A stretch of 23,945 nucleotides of DNA from a virus. How positions within the stretch are numbered: the stretch's first letter is position 1; each line of letters begins with the position of its first letter. Of this stretch, positions 1 to 6,137 are shown piece after piece. The notes below the pieces were generated by a model. That model was not told the origin of the DNA, did not search any database, and was given only the letters and a program-made list of their open reading frames with translations. The translations under genes were made by a program, and so were the position numbers. The stretch is from IMG/VR virus record IMGVR_UViG_3300044647_002420, positions 1-23,945 of that record; one strand, given 5' to 3'.

Positions 1-113
1 TAGCGTTTTCTAGCTAGTTTCCCTAAGGTGTACATGTCTTTACGGGTAAAGCCTTTTAAACCCCATTTATTACCAATCCTAGCTACGTATATAGTACCCT
101 CTATTATGCTCAT
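1..113 (-). CDS. Hypothetical protein, N-terminal part only
   Basis: The first 37 codons of a minus-strand gene that runs off the left edge of the window. It starts MSIIEGTIYVARIGNKWGLK and stays open to position 1. Its ATG overlaps the TGA of the upstream gene (ATGA), the usual junction in this gene block. The fragment is rich in Lys, Arg and Gly and has no recognisable domain. No function can be given. Confidence 0.6.
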   Translation of the reverse strand, partial: MSIIEGTIYVARIGNKWGLKGFTRKDMYTLGKLARKR

Positions 114-418
114 TCTTCACCTACTTCTTCTAGTGCTTCTTTACAGATGGTTATAACATAAGCCGGTCTCGTAGCTTCTTGCTTACATAAATCTAAAGCC
201 TCACGGAGTTTTTTGTTTTCAGCTAACAAGTCCTCTATTCGATCATTCATCTGCTTCATCTTAGATCCATTTATTTTCTGCATTTCCTTATACTCTATAG
301 CGGCTTGCCAAGATACAAAACATAAATGCCTTTCAAATTCATAAGCTAACGCGTCTGCATAGTGATTGCTTGCATCGCTCAACCACTTCTCAAACGCTTC
401 TTTGTCTTTATCGTTCAT
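110..418 (-). CDS. Hypothetical phage protein with coiled coil
   Basis: A 102-residue protein. The N-terminal half contains aromatic and acidic stretches (EAFEKWLSDASNHYADALAY, then WQAAIEY) like small accessory proteins I recall from enterobacterial phages; that resemblance is from memory only. Residues about 50-80 are a Lys/Glu/Leu-rich helix likely to form a coiled coil. It is coupled to both neighbours by ATGA overlaps, so it is almost certainly translated from the same polycistronic message. Function unknown. Confidence 0.75.
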   Translation of the reverse strand: MNDKDKEAFEKWLSDASNHYADALAYEFERHLCFVSWQAAIEYKEMQKINGSKMKQMNDRIEDLLAENKKLREALDLCKQEATRPAYVITICKEALEEVGEE

Positions 419-636
419 GCATTTTCCTGTCCTTTTTCCAGTTCTTTAATTTCTTTATTAATATATCTCATAAACAATATTGCTTTGTCTTCTCTAAGAA
501 ATACTCCGTCTCCACAATCAACTGTTGGTACGCGGAACTCAAACCCGCATTCAGTTTTATAGAATAGAGTGTCCTTGCGAAAGAATTGAAAATATACCTT
601 CTTTCCATCTTTAACCATATCTTTAACTGATTTCAT
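415..636 (-). CDS. Small hypothetical phage protein
   Basis: A 73-residue protein beginning MKSVKDMVKDGKKVYFQFFR. It has a beta-rich middle (LFYKTECGFEFRVP) and an amphipathic C-terminal helix (EDKAILFMRYINKEIKELE). Small phage proteins with this general plan occur in enterobacterial phages, from memory, with no assigned function. The ribosome binding site GGAGA lies about 8 nt before ATG, directly after an 8-bp hairpin (648-672) that could control its access. It overlaps the next gene by ATGA. Confidence 0.75.
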   Translation of the reverse strand: MKSVKDMVKDGKKVYFQFFRKDTLFYKTECGFEFRVPTVDCGDGVFLREDKAILFMRYINKEIKELEKGQENA

Positions 637-647
637 TTTGTATCTCC

Positions 648-672
648 AGTTGTCCAGAATTTGCGGACAACT
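648..672 (-). promoter_or_regulatory. Perfect hairpin just upstream of a ribosome binding site
   Basis: The arms AGTTGTCC and GGACAACT form a perfect 8-bp stem with a 9-nt loop. On the minus strand the 3' arm is followed at once by GGAGA, the ribosome binding site of the gene starting at 636, while the outer base of the 5' arm is the last base of the preceding gene's stop codon. The position suggests a translational or RNA-processing element, or a protein-binding dyad; there is no T-run, so it is not a terminator. Confidence 0.5.
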
Positions 673-767
673 TATTCGTTATCCGAAGTATTGAATATAG
701 AATAAACTATGCACACAGAGAACACAAATAGGACATGCACCCCAATTAGAATTAGGAAGTCACTCAT
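672..767 (-). CDS. 31-residue single-span membrane protein
   Basis: A short gene encoding MSDFLILIGVHVLFVFSVCI and 11 more residues, ending in TAA. Residues 4-25 are an uninterrupted hydrophobic stretch, followed by a polar tail (NTSDNE): one membrane helix. Its ATG overlaps the TGA of the upstream gene (ATGA), which argues strongly that it is translated despite its size. Its role is unknown; small phage membrane proteins may be holin-like, superinfection-exclusion or regulatory peptides, and nothing here decides between these. Confidence 0.65.
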   Translation of the reverse strand: MSDFLILIGVHVLFVFSVCIVYSIFNTSDNE

Positions 768-988
768 ACACGTTTCCAGTATTTGTAATCTGTAGATTGT
801 ATTTCAACTGTAGTAGCACCATCTGGTCTACTTGTACCCGGAAGGTTTCGAACATTACCCGATTGCATATCTATCCAGTGAATCAGTAGCTTTGATCTCT
901 TTTCATCAGCATAGCGCACTCTAACTACCAAGATGTCTAGGTCCTTGGCAGTGTCATGTCGGTAGGTACAGCCAGATCGGAATTTCAT
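764..988 (-). CDS. Small hypothetical protein
   Basis: A 74-residue basic protein, MKFRSGCTYRHDTAKDLDIL at the start and ending in a Trp-Lys-Arg-Val tail. The pattern of short strands (DILVVRVRYADEKRSKLLIHW) looks like a small beta barrel; I recall similar small proteins in marine phages but cannot name a family. An excellent ribosome binding site (AGGAGG, 5 nt before ATG) makes it probably well expressed. It is separated from the upstream gene by about 70 nt containing a hairpin. Confidence 0.7.
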   Translation of the reverse strand: MKFRSGCTYRHDTAKDLDILVVRVRYADEKRSKLLIHWIDMQSGNVRNLPGTSRPDGATTVEIQSTDYKYWKRV

Positions 989-1041
989 AATGCCTCCTGT
1001 TTAATCTATGCACAGCTATAAGACTACTAAAAAGTACAGAC

Positions 1042-1056
1042 CTCTCCGAAGGAGAG
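1042..1056 (-). other. Stem-loop right after a stop codon, possible weak terminator
   Basis: The arms CTCTCC and GGAGAG pair perfectly around a 3-nt loop, starting directly after the TAG of the gene at 1057-1317. A run of five T follows on the minus strand, but about 8 nt beyond the stem. That spacing is too long for a classic intrinsic terminator. It could be an attenuator or an RNA-stability hairpin. Confidence 0.4.
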
Positions 1057-1317
1057 CTATTTAGCAAACCTATGGTTATGCTTACGTTTACAATAATCGG
1101 AACAATATGTAACGGCAATTCCGCCTTTCGTTTCGTAGATGAAGTGCGGTTTGCCAATGTAGTCGAAGGTTAAATAATCTTTATAGCCAATCTTTACATA
1201 GCTACGGAAGGGAGCCTCTATAACTTTGGAACACTTTTCACATCGTGTCTTGGCGGAAGTATAGTTCGTTATAGCTGGACACTGGTTTGCAATTTTGCCT
1301 TCGAATGAGTATGACAT
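1057..1317 (-). CDS. Small zinc-binding-like protein
   Basis: An 86-residue protein with two Cys pairs, C26-x2-C29 and C72-x3-C76, separated by a beta-rich, aromatic middle (residues 36-70). The spacing is like zinc ribbon or FCS/TRASH-type metal knuckles, which usually mediate nucleic-acid or protein contacts. The C-terminus is basic (KRKHNHRFAK). The ATG overlaps the upstream stop by one base (TAATG). A specific family cannot be assigned. Confidence 0.7.
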   Translation of the reverse strand: MSYSFEGKIANQCPAITNYTSAKTRCEKCSKVIEAPFRSYVKIGYKDYLTFDYIGKPHFIYETKGGIAVTYCSDYCKRKHNHRFAK

Positions 1318-1490
1318 TATTTAATCCTACAAAGTTTATACATTCTACCATCTATATAAATAGTATTTAATTTAAACACTTCCTTACTTACAAAAAATTC
1401 ACCAACGATTCCGGAGCATATAAAAAAAGACACCAACGCTCCTAGCATTACTCCGTTCCAAAATGTTATTTCCAATTTTTGTTTAACCAT
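1317..1490 (-). CDS. 57-residue membrane protein
   Basis: The protein starts MVKQKLEITFWNGVMLGALV and has one membrane span at about residues 11-33, then a polar tail with a Cys near the end. A longer frame opens at 1553, but those extra residues are read out of frame through another well-supported small gene (1466-1621), so the ATG at 1490 is preferred. No strong ribosome binding site is visible, so it may depend on translational coupling to the overlapping upstream gene. Unknown function; a holin-like or superinfection-exclusion role is only a guess. Confidence 0.6.
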   Translation of the reverse strand: MVKQKLEITFWNGVMLGALVSFFICSGIVGEFFVSKEVFKLNTIYIDGRMYKLCRIK

Positions 1491-1621
1491 ACTGCTAAAA
1501 AAGGTATCCCTATAGTTATTATAATATGTACAATTTGAAAAAGCAAGCGCCATCTTTCGTAAGAAGACATCTTACTAAAATCTGACTCTATTTGATTTAC
1601 AATTTTCTCTCTAATACGCAT
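1466..1621 (-). CDS. 51-residue membrane protein
   Basis: This gene encodes MRIREKIVNQIESDFSKMSS and 31 more residues. The first 25 are charged and helical, then one membrane span (about 26-45, VHIIITIGIPFLAVW), then a basic end. It overlaps the downstream membrane-protein gene by 25 nt and the upstream Cys-rich gene by 25 nt. There is no clear ribosome binding site, so coupled translation is likely. Possibly a holin or another membrane-active peptide; this is inference from topology only. Confidence 0.55.
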   Translation of the reverse strand: MRIREKIVNQIESDFSKMSSYERWRLLFQIVHIIITIGIPFLAVWLNKNWK

Positions 1622-1767
1622 TTTGATAAAGTTTTATAGTTACTATTAATTTCTGACCCTAAACATTTTACATAGTATTGTTGACACTTTAGCTGTTCTT
1701 TTGTTGCAGCATGAGCATCCCAACCGTTTAATTGACATAACAGGGCAATAGCTTGAAGTATTTCCAT
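1597..1767 (-). CDS. 56-residue Cys-containing protein, possibly exported
   Basis: It starts MEILQAIALLCQLNGWDAHA and contains four cysteines (11, 27, 35, 50), with the pattern LKCQQYYVKCLG in the middle. Short phage proteins of this style (Cys, Gln-Tyr-Tyr, Cys) are familiar to me without a function; the hydrophobic start could be a poor signal sequence and the cysteines could form disulfides in the periplasm. There is no lipobox. The ribosome binding site is TAGGAA, about 8 nt before ATG. Confidence 0.55.
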   Translation of the reverse strand: MEILQAIALLCQLNGWDAHAATKEQLKCQQYYVKCLGSEINSNYKTLSKCVLERKL

Positions 1768-1768
1768 A

Positions 1769-1921
1769 TTATTTATTCCTAATCATTAACGCTCTAATGA
1801 AAAAGACACAAGCTACAAAACCAAAAGCAATGCCGGGAAGAGGCTTGTTGTTCATAGTTAGGTAGATATTTGCTAATGCAAATAAGTACCCTATTGCAGT
1901 AAGTTCTAATTTTTCTTTCAT
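1769..1921 (-). CDS. 50-residue two-span membrane protein
   Basis: It encodes MKEKLELTAIGYLFALANIY and 30 more residues. Two hydrophobic segments (about 8-22 and 29-44) are linked by a short polar turn (NNKPLPG), which predicts a helical hairpin in the inner membrane. AAGGA lies 4-5 nt before ATG. It ends one base before the start of the next gene. A two-span topology is compatible with a small holin, but no sequence signature proves it. Confidence 0.6.
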   Translation of the reverse strand: MKEKLELTAIGYLFALANIYLTMNNKPLPGIAFGFVACVFFIRALMIRNK

Positions 1922-1995
1922 AATGTCCTTAAAAAAAGCGAGCCGCTACCTCACAACTAACTCTAACATTTACCAGCATGTGACTCTGGTGGGTA

Positions 1996-2187
1996 TTACC
2001 CTACTTTAAGACTGATTCCAAAGCGGGAGGCTGCGCTCTGGATTGTCTTTACTGGACGGTGTAGAATTGCAGCAATGTTATTCGCAGTTAGTTTTCCTGC
2101 ATTTTCGATGATAAATCCAAGCGAGCCTGCAGTGAGTTCCTTACTAAGTTTTGTTGCTTTTCCGTTTACATTTGAAAATCGTTTCAT
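1996..2187 (-). CDS. Small helix-turn-helix-like protein
   Basis: A 63-residue basic protein. Residues about 33-60 (LTANNIAAILHRPVKTIQSA and onward) read as a helix-turn-helix: 'AILHRPVKTIQSAASRFGISL' has the spacing of homeodomain-like recognition helices found in short phage regulators. A good ribosome binding site (AAGGAG) precedes the ATG. It probably binds DNA, perhaps as a transcription regulator or as part of a replication or recombination complex; the target is unknown. Confidence 0.65.
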   Translation of the reverse strand: MKRFSNVNGKATKLSKELTAGSLGFIIENAGKLTANNIAAILHRPVKTIQSAASRFGISLKVG

Positions 2188-2215
2188 AGTTTCTCCTTTT
2201 CTTATTTATAGTATA

Positions 2216-2899
2216 TCACACTTTTTGTAATGGATGATCTGCTGGAAATTCAGTTTGCATTATCTTTTTTCTCTCGTCTCCACCATACTTAAGCCAAGGA
2301 ATACCATTCTTAGGCTTACTAATTTTAGAGTCAATAAACGCTATAGTTTTGTAAAAGAAATAGCGAAGGCTACGAGTTTCACCCCAGCATTCAAGTATGA
2401 AGGCTCTATCTTGAAGAGGTACAGAAAAAGCAAAGCGATAAATCTGATCGAGGTTATTCTGCCAAAAGAAGTTACGGTGTTTGAATTGCCATTCCACAAC
2501 TCTATCATTTTCATAGTTGACGGTTGGAGTTTTTTCTGGTCTAAGCTCCCAAAGCTGTTTAATGAGCTTTGTAAGAGAAAAAGCAGGAATAGGATAGGGG
2601 CTGAAGCTCCAGCCGTTTAAATGCATTGGGTGAAGAAATCCAAGGGAAGCCATACCAAGAATCTCGTCGCGTGATTGAGGAACTTTGCTATACCCATCTG
2701 GATGTCTGTTTGTGTAAAGCTGGCTGCTCGGGTGTTGTTTAACGCAGTCTCTAAAGCATTCGTTTAGCAAAGTAGAGTTAAGATTTCCTCCAGCTTTGTG
2801 GAAATAGGCGGAGTAGATCCAGCCATTGTTGCCAGCGGGTTCTCCGTTAATACAAGGTTTGTGGTGAAGTCTTCCAAACTTATCAAAATAACTATTCAT
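2216..2899 (-). CDS. Hypothetical protein, 227 residues
   Basis: The frame is open further upstream to a TTG at 2974, but the chosen start is the ATG at 2899 (MNSYFDKFGRLHHKPCINGE). This ATG sits inside the stop of the preceding 31-codon gene (ATGAATAG, 8-nt overlap) and has GAGG about 7 nt upstream, whereas the TTG start would bury that whole small gene. The protein is rich in aromatic residues and His and has a basic C-terminal third. Similar proteins seem to occur in marine phages, from memory, without a function. Confidence 0.7.
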   Translation of the reverse strand: MNSYFDKFGRLHHKPCINGEPAGNNGWIYSAYFHKAGGNLNSTLLNECFRDCVKQHPSSQLYTNRHPDGYSKVPQSRDEILGMASLGFLHPMHLNGWSFSPYPIPAFSLTKLIKQLWELRPEKTPTVNYENDRVVEWQFKHRNFFWQNNLDQIYRFAFSVPLQDRAFILECWGETRSLRYFFYKTIAFIDSKISKPKNGIPWLKYGGDERKKIMQTEFPADHPLQKV

Positions 2900-2987
2900 C
2901 CGTAGCCTCACAAGCTTTGCAAGCGCAGGAATATTCTGTATCTTTACATTCTTCTTTGCTACAAACACTACCAATAGTATCAGTCAT
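2892..2987 (-). CDS. 31-residue Cys-rich micro-protein
   Basis: It begins MTDTIGSVCSKEECKDTEYS and continues CACKACEATDE. Five cysteines (9, 14, 21, 23, 26) in an acidic background could hold one zinc ion or an iron-sulfur unit. The start overlaps the preceding stop by 8 nt (ATGACTGA) and its own stop overlaps the next start by 8 nt (ATGAATAG). This double coupling is the main evidence that it is a real gene. Function unknown. Confidence 0.6.
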   Translation of the reverse strand: MTDTIGSVCSKEECKDTEYSCACKACEATDE

Positions 2988-3204
2988 TTTCTTTCTCCTC
3001 TTCTGGTTCCCATGCTGTATCTAGGGTGCCAAGTTTTTTAAGATAAGTAAAGGGGGGTAACATTCCTGCCTTTACTAAAGCATTTAGTATACGTTCAGGA
3101 AGAGGAATAAATCCTTCTAGATTATCAATATCAGCTTTTAGCCAATCCTCAACAAACTTGCCATATTCGTCATCAATAATTTTTAAAGCTTCACTTTTTT
3201 TCAT
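2980..3204 (-). CDS. Small acidic hypothetical protein
   Basis: A 74-residue protein starting MKKSEALKIIDDEYGKFVED. An ATG five codons upstream is possible, but the start at 3204 forms the ATGA overlap typical of this region. The protein is mostly helical with an acidic tail (EPEEEKEND). No family recognised. Confidence 0.7.
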   Translation of the reverse strand: MKKSEALKIIDDEYGKFVEDWLKADIDNLEGFIPLPERILNALVKAGMLPPFTYLKKLGTLDTAWEPEEEKEND

Positions 3205-3752
3205 GATCCAACTATCCAATGTTTTTCATTAGCAATATAATTAGGAAGTTCTTTATCAGTATACAATGCTATATCAATAAATACAATTCTGTACTGGGGG
3301 TATAACATAAAATAGTCGTCTAGTGTTTGTACGGCGTGTAATTGCTTCCAGTGAGTAGGGTGTCGAGAGTACCCCTCTCCAACAAAGTCTACAGTAAATA
3401 AATATTTCCCAAGCTTAGGATTTATCATAGAAGGTCTTACTTCACATTCCGCATAACGCAAGCTTTCCATACAAAATACATCAATGTCATCACTAATGCA
3501 ATCCCACATTTGAGCGTCTTGTAATTGGAGTTTTTCATTTATCGTGTCTTCTTTAAAAGTTATTGCATGAGCTGGGAGTCCAGTAAATAATGCGCCATTG
3601 TCAAGTATTATGCTAAACTGTAGAGCTTGATTTTGACGAGACCTAACAGATACTAAATGACCACCAGTTTTTCCTTCCTTGTTTGAATCGCAATTAAAAA
3701 GAAAATAATCCCATACATAAACTCTAATAGGAGGAAGGTTTTGGTTATTCAT
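3201..3752 (-). CDS. Hypothetical protein, 183 residues
   Basis: A beta-rich soluble protein without membrane segments. Noticeable stretches are LPAHAITFKE, DAQMWDCISD and LFTVDFVGEGYSRHP, followed by LHAVQTLDDYFMLYPQYRIV. I recall proteins with the same order of elements in aquatic phages (a Trp-Asp-Cys segment, then 'DFxG', then a 'YPQ/PNxR' segment), always of unknown function. It overlaps the upstream gene by one base (TAATG) and the downstream gene by ATGA. Confidence 0.75.
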   Translation of the reverse strand: MNNQNLPPIRVYVWDYFLFNCDSNKEGKTGGHLVSVRSRQNQALQFSIILDNGALFTGLPAHAITFKEDTINEKLQLQDAQMWDCISDDIDVFCMESLRYAECEVRPSMINPKLGKYLFTVDFVGEGYSRHPTHWKQLHAVQTLDDYFMLYPQYRIVFIDIALYTDKELPNYIANEKHWIVGS

Positions 3753-3946
3753 TAAATAAACTCACTTTCATCTACGTCGTCAATATATTTCTCAACAATT
3801 ACCGGAGACACACCGTAGTCCTCGTTAGAAATATATAACTCTTCCATTGCGTTTTCTAATTTAGAAACCGCAACATCTTCGCTTGTATATACTCCAACAA
3901 TTGTTGTATTTTCAAGATCAACTAAGGTTGCTACGTAAACTTTCAT
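3752..3946 (-). CDS. Small acidic hypothetical protein
   Basis: A 64-residue acidic protein, MKVYVATLVDLENTTIVGVY at the start. The pattern of strand, 'IVGVYTSEDVAVSKLENAM' helix and strand resembles small alpha/beta phage proteins that describe themselves only as DUF families. The ATG overlaps the upstream stop by ATGA. No function can be assigned. Confidence 0.7.
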   Translation of the reverse strand: MKVYVATLVDLENTTIVGVYTSEDVAVSKLENAMEELYISNEDYGVSPVIVEKYIDDVDESEFI

Positions 3947-4140
3947 TCAATTCCTCTTAATTTTAAAAACTCAATAAAAAGTAGTAGGTCGGCTTTTGTA
4001 AAAGAAGTGGTAATATGTTGTTTGTTTCCCTTAGCGGATAGTATTAATATATTTTTATCCATGGCTTCTACTAGCTCTATTGAAGTTCCATTTATTTCGT
4101 GTAAAAATTTTGAAACGCTAATTTCTACTTTCTTAATCAC
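3943..4140 (-). CDS. Small hypothetical protein
   Basis: A 65-residue protein (MIKKVEISVSKFLHEINGTS at the start). It has an N-terminal strand, short hydrophobic strands (ILILSAKG) and a C-terminal Leu-rich helix (ADLLLFIEFLKLRG). It lies directly after the aminopropyltransferase gene with an ATGA overlap, so it is co-translated with it. No family recognised. Confidence 0.7.
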   Translation of the reverse strand: MIKKVEISVSKFLHEINGTSIELVEAMDKNILILSAKGNKQHITTSFTKADLLLFIEFLKLRGIE

Positions 4141-5162
4141 TCAACTTCCCCCGTTCTATATAAAAGCGCCATATTGTTTTCCACTGTATTTATTTCGACC
4201 TCTTCTTCTGAGCAAATATCGGGTCTAAATGTTGTCATAGCTTTTTCAAAAAACTCTTGCGATAATGTTTTGTATTCTCTATTGCTTTTAGAAAAATTTG
4301 GAGCAGGAGTTTCATCCAGCTTACCAATAGTATAAACCAAATCTCCAAAAGATGTTGGCGTATAAAATGTTTTTGTTTTAAATCCTGCCGCTTGTATGGT
4401 ATGTGCAATGCACTTAAAACATTTGCTTTTTTTAACCAAAGACCCACTTTGGACAGCAATTCCTCCTCCATTGTTAAGGAGTGGTATTAAACTTAAATAA
4501 AACTCCAACGAATATAGTTTATTAAAAATAATATCGTCTGGATCTGGGAAATCGCATATTATCACATCGTACTTAGTTGTGTTACTTTTTGCAAACTCAA
4601 ATGCATCCTCGTTTAGAATAGTACACTTTGCCATAGAGTTCTCATTAATTTCAACCATTATGGGATCAGATAAAAATAAGTCAGTTATGTTCTTATCAAA
4701 GTCAACAAGTGTTACTTGCGCGTTTGGATTCTCTTTGAATATCTGCTTTGCTACGAGTCCATCTCCCCCTCCAAGAATTAAAAACTTGGTCGGCTTTTCT
4801 TTTAAGGAGCAAGTGATTGGACCTACCAGTGCTTCATGATATATCTCTTCACTATTTGTAGTAAACTGTATTTGATCGTTAATAATAAGCATGTAATTAT
4901 TTTTTTCATCTCTTAAAAGAGACAGTCGCTGCGGACCTACATCATTTGTGTAGACGACAATATTACCGGGGGTCGGAGATAATACGTTAGCTGCCTTTTG
5001 ACAAAAGAAAATTAAAGTTTCCATGTCACTAGCGGTTATTGAGGTTGCTAAAAAGTGCCCATGTAAATCACCAATGGTTAATTGATTATTGTGTACTTGA
5101 AATACTAGATCATTAACTGATGTTGTAAAAGATCTCTCAATTCTTGTTTTTTTACTAAACAT
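4137..5162 (-). CDS. speE: Spermidine-synthase-like polyamine aminopropyltransferase
   Basis: Known family enzymes move the aminopropyl group of decarboxylated S-adenosylmethionine to putrescine or a related amine. Visible in this 341-residue protein: an N-terminal beta domain (1-105); QFTTNSEEIYHEALV (98-112) with the YHE signature; LILGGGDG (128-135), the nucleotide-binding loop; VDFD (153-156), acidic ligand site; DAF (186-188); and CDFPDPDD (203-210) with the catalytic Asp. The 'PDP...KLYS.EFY' block and the C-terminal VEIN.VEN segment match the subfamily that in bacteria often carries an N-terminal membrane domain; that domain is absent here. The start at 5162 (TAATG overlap) is preferred over an ATG four codons upstream. 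Whether it makes spermidine, and whether decarboxylated SAM comes from host or phage, is unknown. Confidence 0.85.
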   Translation of the reverse strand: MFSKKTRIERSFTTSVNDLVFQVHNNQLTIGDLHGHFLATSITASDMETLIFFCQKAANVLSPTPGNIVVYTNDVGPQRLSLLRDEKNNYMLIINDQIQFTTNSEEIYHEALVGPITCSLKEKPTKFLILGGGDGLVAKQIFKENPNAQVTLVDFDKNITDLFLSDPIMVEINENSMAKCTILNEDAFEFAKSNTTKYDVIICDFPDPDDIIFNKLYSLEFYLSLIPLLNNGGGIAVQSGSLVKKSKCFKCIAHTIQAAGFKTKTFYTPTSFGDLVYTIGKLDETPAPNFSKSNREYKTLSQEFFEKAMTTFRPDICSEEEVEINTVENNMALLYRTGEVE

Positions 5163-5524
5163 TAATGTCTCCAAACTAAACTAAGCTTTTTATAGTAAGT
5201 TTGAGCAGTCGGATTTTTAATTTTCTTAGCTCCAGATGTTCCGAGATTATAACATAATACGTACCCATTTTTTATTTTATGAGAACATCTTGTTTTTAAT
5301 TTACGTAAAGTATCCATTGCTATAGCTGTATTTGTGTCCGGATTAAATATCCAAGTATTATTATGAAATTTGTATACTCTACGATTAAGTTGGAATAGTC
5401 CACCATCGTTAGTTCTAGACAATGCAGCCGGATTCATATTGCTCTCTAATCTAGCCATTTGAAATGACAAAGATGGTTCTATTCCGTTTATTGCTGAATA
5501 AAGAGTTATAAATAAGTTAATCAA
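5162..5524 (-). CDS. SLT-type lytic transglycosylase, probable endolysin
   Basis: Lytic transglycosylases cleave the glycan strands of peptidoglycan. This 120-residue protein has the family hallmarks: catalytic Glu27 in ARLESNMNPAALS, the GGLFQLN block (41-47), YNLG (92-95) and a late Tyr (YYKKL, 110-114). It is close to a minimal SLT domain. The N-terminus (MINLFITLYSAINGI) is hydrophobic and might act as a weak signal or arrest sequence. The start codon is TTG, supported by AAGGGG 6 nt upstream and by an 8-nt overlap with the preceding stop (TTGATTAA). It overlaps the next gene by TAATG. A virion-associated role instead of lysis is possible. Confidence 0.8.
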   Translation of the reverse strand: MINLFITLYSAINGIEPSLSFQMARLESNMNPAALSRTNDGGLFQLNRRVYKFHNNTWIFNPDTNTAIAMDTLRKLKTRCSHKIKNGYVLCYNLGTSGAKKIKNPTAQTYYKKLSLVWRH

Positions 5525-5678
5525 GTTTATCCCCTTTTAATAACTTTTCTAAACCTCTTATAATTTCTATAAGACGCTTTTTCTCTTCTTCTAGTCTAAC
5601 ACAGTTTGAGCATTCTTTTTTAGTATAGGGGCAATGTGGCTGATTACAAGGAGTTACACAAAATCTACACTCGTCCAT
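5517..5678 (-). CDS. 53-residue Cys-rich zinc-knuckle-like protein
   Basis: It starts MDECRFCVTPCNQPHCPYTK, with cysteines at 4, 7, 11, 16, 23 and 26 and His15 in the first half, followed by a charged helix (residues 27-50) that may be a coiled coil. This looks like a compact zinc-binding module with a helical tail. The ATG follows the preceding TAA directly (TAAATG) and its end overlaps the TTG start of the transglycosylase. Function unknown. Confidence 0.65.
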   Translation of the reverse strand: MDECRFCVTPCNQPHCPYTKKECSNCVRLEEEKKRLIEIIRGLEKLLKGDKLD

Positions 5679-5801
5679 TTAAAATCCTATAATTATAGTT
5701 TTTCTGCCAAAGTGAAATTCTATTTGTAATAAATCTTGATACTTTAAGATTACTATCCCGAATGTTCTAACGTGCTTATGCTTTACTTTTATTATCTCCA
5801 T
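5679..5801 (-). CDS. 40-residue basic hypothetical protein
   Basis: The short frame MEIIKVKHKHVRTFGIVILK plus 20 residues is beta-rich and basic. The evidence that it is a gene is positional: GGGAG 5 nt before ATG, 26-nt overlap with the upstream gene and immediate TAAATG junction to the next. No family recognised. Confidence 0.6.
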   Translation of the reverse strand: MEIIKVKHKHVRTFGIVILKYQDLLQIEFHFGRKTIIIGF

Positions 5802-6120
5802 ATAGCTCCCTTATATTTATTCCAACTAATCCCGGTTCAACGTCTCTACTAACTCTGGGACCAATATCTAAAAGAATCATTCCCTTTTCAAATTTTGCTT
5901 TTTGGTATGGAAGATTTGGGTATATCTTTTTGATGTGTGTTTTTAGTAGTTTTTCTAATTTTTTATAGTCTTTTGGATTAACTTCAAAAGCCCAAACTTG
6001 TACTCCTGTGACATCAGGATTATTGAATGCAGCTTTCATACATTTTTTATAAAAATCCACCAAAGGGTTTTCTTTAGCATACTTAATACGTTTTGGAAAT
6101 GTTATATATATATAGTTCAT
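5776..6120 (-). CDS. Hypothetical protein, 114 residues
   Basis: A basic alpha/beta protein (MNYIYITFPKRIKYAKENPL at the start). Residues 36-80 (VTGVQVWAFEVNPKDYKKLE and a Lys-rich stretch) and 81-110 (GMILLDIGPRVSRDVEPG) alternate strands and helices. The ribosome binding site AGGAG lies 5 nt before ATG. A good sigma70-like promoter (6138-6166) lies just upstream, so a transcript may begin here. No family recognised. Confidence 0.75.
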   Translation of the reverse strand: MNYIYITFPKRIKYAKENPLVDFYKKCMKAAFNNPDVTGVQVWAFEVNPKDYKKLEKLLKTHIKKIYPNLPYQKAKFEKGMILLDIGPRVSRDVEPGLVGINIRELYGDNKSKA

Positions 6121-6137
6121 AATTACTCCTATCTCTT

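Noticed and set aside
954-1157. Minus-strand frame of 67 codons
   Set aside because: It overlaps two better supported genes (764-988 and 1057-1317) in another frame and has low-complexity composition.
1491-1553. Extension of the 57-residue membrane protein to 1553
   Set aside because: The extra codons are read out of frame across the better supported gene at 1466-1621 and have no ribosome binding site.
2234-2620. Plus-strand open frame of 128 codons
   Set aside because: It lies antisense within the gene at 2216-2899, which has overlap-coupled ends and a ribosome binding site; the plus frame has neither a motif copy nor a recognisable protein.
2900-2974. Extension of the 227-residue protein to a TTG at 2974
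   Set aside because: It would overlap the entire 31-codon Cys-rich gene, and the ATG at 2899 has both a ribosome binding site and the 8-nt stop overlap.
4007-4839. Plus-strand frames opposite the aminopropyltransferase gene and its neighbour
   Set aside because: They are antisense shadows with no ribosome binding site and no recognisable domain.
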